Assembly (NCBI GenBank): GCA_021812865.1
Contig: JAKAMP010000154.1
Location: forward strand, 1 to 6,784
DNA: 6,784 bases
DNA from: Bacteroidota bacterium
GTDB taxonomy: Bacteria > Bacteroidota > Bacteroidia > Bacteroidales > JAAYUG01
Reading direction: 5' to 3'
Part shown: piece by piece, positions 1 through 5,992 of the stretch
Position numbering within the stretch: position 1 is the stretch's first letter
How the letters are laid out: every line of letters begins with the position of its first letter
Notes under the pieces: model-generated
Databases searched by the model: none
What the model was told of the DNA's origin: nothing
What the model saw: the letters and a program-made list of their open reading frames with translations, nothing else
Position numbers and translations under genes: made by a program

Positions 1-1
1 G

Positions 2-2098
2 GGAATCACATTGGCCGATGAGGGCATGTGGCTCCTTCCTCTGATACAGAAACTGAACATCAAACGCATGAATGAAATGGGCTTCAGGCTCACTGCTGAT
101 GATATTTACAGCATCAACCAGGCCAGCCTGAAAGACGCCGTGGTAGCCCTGGATTACGGATCCTGCACTGCTGAAATGATTTCTCCGGATGGCCTGCTGC
201 TTACCAACCATCATTGCGGGTACGAGGAAATACAGGCACACAGTTCGGTCGATCACGATTACCTTACCCTGGGATATTGGGCCAACAGTATGAAGGATGA
301 GCTGCCGAACCCGGGCAAGACAGCCACCTTTCTGGTTCGTATGGAAGATGTGACCTCAAAAATCAATGCAGCTATCAATGGTTCCATGAATGAAGATGAA
401 AAATCAAAGAAAATTGAAGAAGTGAGCGCTCAGCTGGTAGAAGAGGCCACTCAGCATACCCATTACGATGCCACGGTGGAATCATTTTTCTCCCATAATG
501 AGTATTACCTCATCGTTACCGAAACATTCAAGGATGTGCGGCTGGTAGGAGCGCCTCCATCGTACATCGGCAAGTTCGGGGCCGACACCGACAACTGGAT
601 GTGGCCCAGGCAGACCGGCGACTTCTCCATATTCAGGATCTATTGCAGTCCGGATGGAAATCCTGCCGAATACTCGGAGAAAAATGTGCCTTACCATCCC
701 AAAAAGTTTCTGCCTGTGTCGATCAAAGGAGTGAGAGAGGGGGATTTTACCATGGTAATTGGATATCCCGGTACCACCCAGCGCTATCTGACCTCATACG
801 GGGTCAATGAACTGATGACCGAAACCAATCCGAACCGGATCAAAATAAGGGGAGTGAAACAGGACATCTGGCTGAAGAACATGATGTCAAACGAAAAGAT
901 TCGTATACAATATGCTTCAAAATACTCGGAATCGACCAATTACTGGAAGTTCTCGATTGGGCAGCAGCAGAGTTTCAAACGTCAGGATATTCTTGCCACC
1001 AGAGAGGCACAGGAAAACAAGTTTAACAGCTGGGTGAATGCTGATCCGCACCGGAAGTCAATGTATGGTGGAGTGTTGGAAGGACTGAAAAATGCGTACG
1101 AGGAAAAGCAGAAATATGAGCATGCTTATCAATACCTCATTGAGTGCTTTATGAATAGCGTGGAAGTGCTGAACCCGGCCGTTGAATTTCTAAACAGCGC
1201 TTCGATGGACAGTACCGGCAAACTCATGGTGGATAATGAAAAACTGATGAAAAGTTATGAGGAGTATTACAAAAATTACGATTTGCCTACTGACAAGAAG
1301 GTAGCCGTTGCCATGCTTGATCTGTATCGTAGGAATGTGCCCGAGGAGTTCATGCCGTATGTCTATGACATCATTGCCAAGAAATACAAAGGGAACCTAC
1401 AACGCTATGTGGACGACTTTTACAAAAAGTCAGTATTTTCAGATAAGGCAAAGGCTGAGGCTTTTCTTTTAAAACCTAGCCTGAAGCAGATAAGAAAGGA
1501 TCCTGCGCTCCAGCTTTTCGGCGCGATACGCAATATTTATGTGGATGACCTGCAGCCCACCATTTCCACTACCTCTGCAAAAATTGACCTGAATGAACGG
1601 TTGTATATGCAGGCGCTTATGGAGATGGACAAGGATAGCAGCTTTTATCCCGATGCCAATTCCACCATGCGCATGACCTATGGTAAGATCGGCGGCTATC
1701 GTCCAAAGGATGCTGTGATATATAAATATCGTACCACGCTCGAAGGCGTGATGGAAAAGGAAGATTCCACCAACTGGGAATTTGTTGTAGGCAGGCAACT
1801 GAAGGATCTGTATTATAAACAGGACTACGGCCGTTATGGCGATCATGGCATCATGCCGGTATGTTTCATTTCTGACAATGATATCACCGGCGGAAATTCA
1901 GGAAGTCCGGTTATCAATGGCAACGGCGAGCTGGTAGGTATTGCTTTCGATGGTAACTGGGAAGGTCTTTCGGGCGATGTACAGTTCGATGTGAAACTGC
2001 AGAAATGTATCTGTGTGGATATACGGTATGTGTTATTCGTAATGGACAAGATAGGAGGGGCAAAGCGCCTGCTCGACGAGATGAAAATTATTGAATGA
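2..2098 (+). CDS. S46 family dipeptidyl-peptidase, DPP7-like (5' end outside window)
   Basis: Exported serine peptidase that removes dipeptides from the N-termini of oligopeptides, probably in the periplasm or at the cell surface, where this family feeds peptide-using Bacteroidetes. The frame is open from base 2; the TTG at 11 is not a credible start, because the next residues (ADEGMWLLP) match the beginning of mature S46 enzymes, so the signal peptide and true start lie upstream. Numbering from that TTG as residue 1, the trypsin-like catalytic residues are His68 in TNHHCGY, Asp204 in TGDFSIF and Ser630 in GGNSGSP; Cys52 and Cys69 match the conserved disulfide pair of Porphyromonas DPP11. The all-alpha cap domain lies between the two halves of the barrel. 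The C-terminus (VDIRYVLFVMDKIGG, then RLLDEM) is complete, and 695 residues plus a signal peptide fits the usual ~710-720. Residue 648, equivalent to the specificity Arg673 of DPP11, is Gly, as in DPP7, so hydrophobic or broad P1 preference is inferred. Family assignment is very secure; exact specificity is not. Confidence 0.95.
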   Translation, partial: GITLADEGMWLLPLIQKLNIKRMNEMGFRLTADDIYSINQASLKDAVVALDYGSCTAEMISPDGLLLTNHHCGYEEIQAHSSVDHDYLTLGYWANSMKDELPNPGKTATFLVRMEDVTSKINAAINGSMNEDEKSKKIEEVSAQLVEEATQHTHYDATVESFFSHNEYYLIVTETFKDVRLVGAPPSYIGKFGADTDNWMWPRQTGDFSIFRIYCSPDGNPAEYSEKNVPYHPKKFLPVSIKGVREGDFTMVIGYPGTTQRYLTSYGVNELMTETNPNRIKIRGVKQDIWLKNMMSNEKIRIQYASKYSESTNYWKFSIGQQQSFKRQDILATREAQENKFNSWVNADPHRKSMYGGVLEGLKNAYEEKQKYEHAYQYLIECFMNSVEVLNPAVEFLNSASMDSTGKLMVDNEKLMKSYEEYYKNYDLPTDKKVAVAMLDLYRRNVPEEFMPYVYDIIAKKYKGNLQRYVDDFYKKSVFSDKAKAEAFLLKPSLKQIRKDPALQLFGAIRNIYVDDLQPTISTTSAKIDLNERLYMQALMEMDKDSSFYPDANSTMRMTYGKIGGYRPKDAVIYKYRTTLEGVMEKEDSTNWEFVVGRQLKDLYYKQDYGRYGDHGIMPVCFISDNDITGGNSGSPVINGNGELVGIAFDGNWEGLSGDVQFDVKLQKCICVDIRYVLFVMDKIGGAKRLLDEMKIIE

Positions 2099-2225
2099 AA
2101 TCTGGTGAACTTTTTCCAGGGTACGAAGACTCCTTCATCAGGGTTTTTCGTTCCACGGATTGTTTTCAGGATATATCCCTATTGTTTTGCAAAGTGATTG
2201 TTCGGTTTGAATAAAGTATCCAGAT
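2099..2225. other. Intergenic gap between peptidase and rnhA
   Basis: This 127-base stretch has no credible gene. A weak hairpin (GAAG at 2125-2128, loop ACTC, CTTC at 2133-2136) is followed eight bases later by a five-T run at 2144-2148 and might end the peptidase transcript, but a 4-bp stem is poor evidence. I found no well-spaced Bacteroidetes promoter pair (TTTG and TAnnTTTG). A promoter for rnhA is expected here but I cannot place it. Confidence 0.4.
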
Positions 2226-2711
2226 ATGGCGTTTAAAGTGGTAATGTATACTGATGGGGCGGCCAGTGGAAATCCCGGTCCTGGCGGATATGGCATTGTG
2301 CTGATTTCCGGTGCGCACCGTAAAGAAATCCAGGGCGGATATGCCCATACCACCAATAACCGGATGGAACTAATGGCTGTGATTGAAGGACTGAAGGCGC
2401 TGAAACAGCCGCAGACCGAGGTGACCGTTTATACCGATTCGAAATATGTTGCAGATGCTGTGAACAAAGGCTGGGTTTTTGACTGGGAGAAAAAGAGGTT
2501 CAGTAAAAGGAAAAATGAGGACCTGTGGAAGTCGTTCCTGGAAGAATACCGGAAGCACAAGGTCAGATTCATATGGATCAAGGGTCATAATGATAATCCG
2601 GAGAATGAGCGATGTGACCGACTGGCTGTGGAAGCCTCCCGGTGGGATAACCTGCCGTTAGATAACGGGTATTTTCTAACAAATGGAGATGGAAATGCAT
2701 TTTCTATTTGA
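2226..2711 (+). CDS. rnhA: Ribonuclease HI
   Basis: Cytoplasmic endonuclease that cleaves the RNA strand of RNA-DNA hybrids, acting on R-loops, misinserted ribonucleotides and replication primers. The 161-residue protein is full length (family about 150-160). The N-terminal strand motif YTDGAASGNPGPGGYG is diagnostic. The four metal-binding acidic residues are all present: Asp10, Glu48 (in NNRMELMA), Asp71 (in YTDSKY) and Asp131 (in ENERCDRLA). His121 in IKGHNDNPEN matches the catalytic His124 of the E. coli enzyme. The basic handle region (GWVFDWEKKRFSKRKNEDLW, about 82-101) is also present, so this is the classic bacterial type rather than a handle-less form. The ATG at 2226 puts the first catalytic Asp at residue 10 as in E. 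coli, which supports that start; no Shine-Dalgarno sequence precedes it. The last ~20 residues extend beyond the conserved fold. It stands 48 bases before the SiaB-like gene and could share its transcript. Confidence 0.97.
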   Translation: MAFKVVMYTDGAASGNPGPGGYGIVLISGAHRKEIQGGYAHTTNNRMELMAVIEGLKALKQPQTEVTVYTDSKYVADAVNKGWVFDWEKKRFSKRKNEDLWKSFLEEYRKHKVRFIWIKGHNDNPENERCDRLAVEASRWDNLPLDNGYFLTNGDGNAFSI

Positions 2712-2759
2712 AAATGATTATCTTTAAGTGGTTCATTTTTCCATCTAACACTAACTGCA

Positions 2760-3269
2760 TTGGGCACAGAAAACCGCATTTTATTTTACAAGGGAATCAT
2801 CGAGTATAAAATTGTGAATTCCCTTATCAAGCAACTGCAGGATGAGTTTTCCAAAAGGAGTCTTCCTATTCAGTTATATAAGAAGGCGCTGGTAGCCATG
2901 ATTGAGATGCTTGAGAATATATATAAATACTGTGACGCCGGATGTGTTGAAAAAATAGATCCGAAATACTTACCGGAGATTGATATCAGGAAAGAAGGAG
3001 ATAAGTTTATCCTTATGGCGGCCAATCCTATCCTCGTGGAATCTGGGAAAGCGCTGCATGAAAAGCTGAAAGAACTCACGAAATTCAACCATGCTGAAGT
3101 GCTGGAGGTATATAAGAAAACCCTGATGAACGGGATGTTTTCTGATAAAGGTGGAGCAGGTCTTGGCTTACTTGAAATTGCAAGAATAGCAAGCGGCCAG
3201 ATTACATACTCTTTCCAGCCTATTGATGCAGAACACGAATATTACACCATCCAGGTTTCTGTGAATTAG
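2760..3269 (+). CDS. SiaB family protein kinase (GHKL-fold ATPase), TTG start
   Basis: Small cytoplasmic protein of 169 residues with the histidine-kinase-type ATP-binding fold. An N-box-like motif, Glu49 and Asn53-Ile-Tyr-Lys56 in EMLENIYKYCD, is followed by Asn89-Pro-Ile where a D-box is expected, and by a clear G-box at about 129-142 (DKGGAGLGLLEIAR). The order and the conserved segments (FYKG near the start, KGGAGLGL, YSFQPID near the end) match the SiaB family. In Pseudomonas aeruginosa, SiaB phosphorylates the small protein SiaC to control a diguanylate cyclase and cell aggregation; that role is family knowledge, not shown here. No SiaC-like (DUF1987), SiaA phosphatase or cyclase gene is in the window. 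TTG at 2760 is chosen because the upstream frame reaches a stop at 2715-2717 with no ATG or GTG, and the next Met is at residue 47 inside the fold. It could instead be an anti-sigma-type kinase of the same fold. The gene looks more AT-rich than its neighbours in some lines. Confidence 0.8.
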   Translation: MGTENRILFYKGIIEYKIVNSLIKQLQDEFSKRSLPIQLYKKALVAMIEMLENIYKYCDAGCVEKIDPKYLPEIDIRKEGDKFILMAANPILVESGKALHEKLKELTKFNHAEVLEVYKKTLMNGMFSDKGGAGLGLLEIARIASGQITYSFQPIDAEHEYYTIQVSVN

Positions 3270-3299
3270 GTTTGGCCGGCGCAACACGGCAACCCTTGC

Positions 3300-3346
3300 C
3301 CTGGGAGATCTCAGGAGTTTCTGCAAAATCCTTTTTCATTTTTTCC
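3300..3346 (+). terminator. Possible rho-independent terminator after the SiaB-like gene
   Basis: Two adjacent hairpins precede a T-rich tract. The first is CCTGGG (3300-3305), loop AGAT, CTCAGG (3310-3315), 6 bp with one G-T pair. The second is AGGA-g-TTT (3313-3320), loop CTGC, AAA-a-TCCT (3325-3332), with one G-A mismatch, running straight into T5-C-A-T6 (3332-3344). They share bases 3313-3315, so only one can form fully at a time. The stems are modest, but position (31 bases past the stop) and the T tract fit termination. Confidence 0.4.
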
Positions 3347-3384
3347 CCGCCTTGCAGGGTCTGATTATACCCTGAGCCGGCGTG

Positions 3385-3427
3385 TCCGCATGCGTACAGC
3401 AATGTGTAAATGCGTACAGTCCGGATG
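3385..3427. repeat. Short direct repeats ATGCGTACAG and TCCG[C/G]ATG
   Basis: ATGCGTACAG occurs exactly at 3390-3399 and 3410-3419, start-to-start distance 20 bases, about two helical turns. A degenerate copy, ATGTGTAAA, lies between them at 3402-3410. TCCGCATG at 3385-3392 and TCCGGATG at 3420-3427 flank the pair, and TCCGGATG recurs at 3479-3486. CGCATGCG at 3387-3394 is a perfect 8-base palindrome. The spacing would suit a dimeric regulator, but no known operator is recognised. Confidence 0.5.
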
Positions 3428-3444
3428 CCTGCCTGCCTGCCTGC
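3426..3444. repeat. TGCC tetranucleotide microsatellite
   Basis: Nineteen bases are TGCC repeated 4.75 times without interruption. It ends six bases before TATAAT (3451-3456) and 118 bases before the permease start. Short tandem tetranucleotides can change length by replication slippage; whether this one does cannot be seen from a single sequence. Confidence 0.8.
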
Positions 3445-3562
3445 GTAAAATATAATGATCAGATAATTAAAGTTTTGTTCCGGATGGCATAATACATGCT
3501 AAGGGTGATGATTATATGTCCACGGTGGGCATAACAATTACTAACCTAACTATACCGGCCTT

Positions 3563-5977
3563 ATGATTAAAAATTTCTTCAAAGTATCGCTGAGGAATTT
3601 GTTCCGGCATAAATTCTACAGCTTCATAAACATTGCGGGACTGACCATTGGCATGGCAAGCGCCATCTTCATCATTTTGTATGTACAGGATGAACTGGGC
3701 TATGATAAACAATTCAGTAACGCCGACCGAATTTACCGGGTAAACCTGATTGGTCGTTTCCAGAATGAAGACATGCGGGTTGCCGTTACCTGTGCACCTA
3801 TGGCGGCAGCGCTTACAGCCGATTACCCCGAGGTGGAAAGCGCCACCCGCGTGAATGGCCTGGTGGGCGAACCCATTATAAGGTATAAGGAAAACAGCTT
3901 CATTGAGAAAAACTACATAGAGGCCGACAGCAATTTCTTTCAGTTGTTCAGTTGGCCGTTAGTTCAGGGGAATGCTGCCACCGCATTGAACCGTAAAAAT
4001 ACTGTGGTACTCAGCCAGAGGGCCGCCCGCAAATATTTTGGAAAAGATGATCCCCTGGGCAAGATGCTTGAGATTGGCGATAACCGGGAGAAGTTTGAAG
4101 TGACCGGCATCATGAAAGACTGGCCTGCCAATTCACACCTCGGTCCCGATGTGATCAGTTCGTTCATAACGAATAATTACTGCAACAATCCCATCTGGAT
4201 CAGCAATAACATTTTTACCTATGTGCTTCTTAAAAAGGGAGCAAACCCGCAGGATCTCGAGAGTAAATTCCCGGGAATGATCAGGAAATACGTGGGGCCG
4301 CAGATGGAGAAGATCATCGGGGCAAGCCTCGATAATTTTACCAAGGCAGGGAACAAATGGGGTTACACCCTCCTCGCGTTGCCGGATATTCACCTGCATT
4401 CGACTTTTACCGCTGAAGTGAAGCCAACAGGCAGCTACAGTTCCATCTATATTTTCAGTGTCGTAGCCCTGCTCATCATCCTGGTTGCCTGCATCAACTT
4501 TATGAATCTTTCAACGGCAAAATCATCTATTCGATCCAAGGAAGTGGCCTTGCGCAAGATTCTGGGCTCCATGCGAATACGAATCATTGTACAATTCCTG
4601 CTCGAATCCATGTTTCTTGCCATCATATCCCTTTTCCTGGCCCTCTTGCTTGTTGAGTTGATGATGCCATTTTTCAACCAGCTGTCGGGAAAAGCTATCC
4701 ATGTGCCGCTGAACAGGCCATTGGTTTATTTTCTTCTTCTGGGCCTGGGTATCCTGGTTGGACTCTTTGCAGGCAGTTACCCAGCATTCTTCCTGTCCTC
4801 ATTTGAACCTTTGCGCATATTCAAGGGGGAAACGGTAAAAGGCCGGTCAAGGCTGAATATCAGGGGTGTGCTGGTTATCTTCCAGCTGACGGTTACCATT
4901 GGCTTATTTATCAGTACGCTGGTGATTACCAGCCAGATGAAGTATGTTCAATCGACCCGGCTTGGATTTAAAAAGGACAATGTGGTGGTGATAGAAAGGG
5001 CTTCCTCACTTGGGCAGAATACTACGGCCTTCAAACAGGAATTACTGAAGATTCCAGGGGTAAAAACGGTAAGCTATACCAGCAACATGCCGGGACAGCT
5101 TTACGGATCGGAAGCATACACGCTGGAAGGACTCGGTGCGGCTGGAACACGTGCATTCATGAACATGTCTGCAGATGAAGATTACCAGCAGGCTATAGGG
5201 CTTGAAATGGCTGCTGGCCGGTGGTTTTCGAAAGGTATGCCCACAGACACGAACTCGATCGTTGTAAACGAAGCGCTGGTGAAAGCGGCAGGAATGAAAG
5301 ACCCGATAGGCAAAAGTCTTCTCAGGGTTATCGGCGAACAGAAGTATCTTACTATGCGAATCGTTGGGGTGGTGAAGGATTTTCACCATGAATCCCTGCA
5401 CAAGCAGATATCTCCCCTGGTAATATGGTATCCGGCCTACCCGGCTTCGTTGGCCATACGATTGGCCCCGGGAAATCCCATGGATGTATTGATGCAAATC
5501 AGGAATACCTGGGATAAATTCCTTCCCGACCAGCCACTGAATTATTCATTTCTCGATGAAAACTGGCTCACTTTATATAAAAATGAAAAACGCTCGCAAT
5601 CGCTTTTCGTGATCTTTTCCCTTCTTTCTATCTTCATTGCAGCTCTTGGACTGCTGGGTATTGCAGCCTTCCTGGCTGAAAAGAGAACCAAGGAAATCGG
5701 CATACGGAAAGTGCTTGGCGCCAGTGTTCCCTCCATTCTCAAACTGATGACCCGCGAGATATGGCTGTTCACTGTGCTGGCCACCGTAATATCCTGGAGC
5801 GTATCTTACTATTTTATGCGTGAATGGCTCAACAATTTTTATTACAGGGTTGATCTGTCGATCTTTGTTTTCATAGCGGCATCGCTGCTGGCGCTTATCA
5901 TTGCCCTGGTAACCGTGGGCCTGATATCCTATTCGACCGCACGATCAAATCCCGCAAAAGCAATCCGGTACGAATAA
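3563..5977 (+). CDS. ABC transporter permease, FtsX/MacB type, 8 TM
   Basis: Inner-membrane permease of the MacB/LolC/FtsX (type VII ABC) class, 804 residues. Substrate unknown: relatives handle antimicrobial peptides, lipoproteins or cell-division signals. It is a duplicated 4+4 TM protein. TM1 (about 21-41) follows a basic amphipathic start; a large periplasmic domain (about 45-290) follows, with the family pattern FFQLFSWPLVQGNA, then VVLSQRAARKYFG; TM2-TM4 lie at about 295-315, 351-370 and 388-408. The second half has TM5 (about 436-456), a second periplasmic domain, and TM6-TM8 at about 681-704, 733-752 and 768-788. Each FtsX domain has the cytoplasmic coupling motif after its first helix: RSKEVALRKILGS and RTKEIGIRKVLGAS. 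The C-terminus ARSNPAKAIRYE is typical. The ATG at 3563 is supported by alignment with the start of the next gene (KNxFK, then RNL). No Shine-Dalgarno sequence. The ATPase partner is not in the window. Confidence 0.93.
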   Translation: MIKNFFKVSLRNLFRHKFYSFINIAGLTIGMASAIFIILYVQDELGYDKQFSNADRIYRVNLIGRFQNEDMRVAVTCAPMAAALTADYPEVESATRVNGLVGEPIIRYKENSFIEKNYIEADSNFFQLFSWPLVQGNAATALNRKNTVVLSQRAARKYFGKDDPLGKMLEIGDNREKFEVTGIMKDWPANSHLGPDVISSFITNNYCNNPIWISNNIFTYVLLKKGANPQDLESKFPGMIRKYVGPQMEKIIGASLDNFTKAGNKWGYTLLALPDIHLHSTFTAEVKPTGSYSSIYIFSVVALLIILVACINFMNLSTAKSSIRSKEVALRKILGSMRIRIIVQFLLESMFLAIISLFLALLLVELMMPFFNQLSGKAIHVPLNRPLVYFLLLGLGILVGLFAGSYPAFFLSSFEPLRIFKGETVKGRSRLNIRGVLVIFQLTVTIGLFISTLVITSQMKYVQSTRLGFKKDNVVVIERASSLGQNTTAFKQELLKIPGVKTVSYTSNMPGQLYGSEAYTLEGLGAAGTRAFMNMSADEDYQQAIGLEMAAGRWFSKGMPTDTNSIVVNEALVKAAGMKDPIGKSLLRVIGEQKYLTMRIVGVVKDFHHESLHKQISPLVIWYPAYPASLAIRLAPGNPMDVLMQIRNTWDKFLPDQPLNYSFLDENWLTLYKNEKRSQSLFVIFSLLSIFIAALGLLGIAAFLAEKRTKEIGIRKVLGASVPSILKLMTREIWLFTVLATVISWSVSYYFMREWLNNFYYRVDLSIFVFIAASLLALIIALVTVGLISYSTARSNPAKAIRYE

Positions 5978-5992
5978 CCCTAGTTCTGAACC

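Larger units (their letters stand above)
3270..3562. other. Repeat-rich intergenic region ahead of the permease operon
   Basis: This 293-base stretch has no credible coding sequence. It separates the SiaB-like gene from the permeases and appears to hold a terminator near its 5' end (3300-3346) and the permease promoter further on. GGCAA-ccc-TTGCC at 3288-3300 is a small perfect hairpin. CAGGGT at 3355-3360 and ACCCTG at 3369-3374 form a perfect 6-bp inverted repeat with an 8-base loop. GCCGGCG occurs at 3275-3281 and again at 3376-3382. The middle carries short direct repeats and a TGCC tract, listed separately. TATAAT at 3451-3456 resembles a -10 box but has no matching -35. No standard Bacteroidetes TAnnTTTG box with a spaced TTTG was found. 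Confidence 0.6.

Noticed and set aside
11..13. TTG at 11 as the real start of the peptidase
   Set aside because: It would give a protein with no signal peptide beginning exactly at the mature end of an exported family; the frame remains open upstream to the window edge.
1469..1846. Open frame of 125 codons on the - strand
   Set aside because: It lies wholly inside the S46 peptidase, whose protein matches its family along this stretch, and its translation shows no recognisable motif.
2186..2209. TTTG (2186-2189) and TCGGTTTG (2202-2209) as the rnhA promoter
   Set aside because: The gap of 12 bases is too short for the Bacteroidetes consensus, the second box lacks the A, and the start point would fall about 10 bases before the ATG.
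2707..2726. TATCTTTA (2719-2726) as a Bacteroidetes -7 promoter element for the SiaB-like gene
   Set aside because: It matches TAnnTTTG at all but the last base, but the only upstream TTTG (2707-2710) is 8 bases away instead of about 19, so there is no properly spaced pair.
3355..3374. CAGGGT/ACCCTG inverted repeat as a terminator
   Set aside because: The 6-bp stem is perfect, but no T-run follows it on either strand. It is mentioned only as an inverted repeat in the gap.
3220..3402. Small - strand frame with GGGG and A-run before an internal ATG (3339)
   Set aside because: The purine-rich leader looks like a ribosome site, but the frame runs back into the SiaB-like gene, lacks recognisable features, and coincides with the proposed terminator T tract read in reverse.
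5042..5497. Open frame of 151 codons on the - strand
   Set aside because: It is inside the second periplasmic domain of the complete permease, with unnatural composition (rich in Arg, His and Cys) and no family motif.
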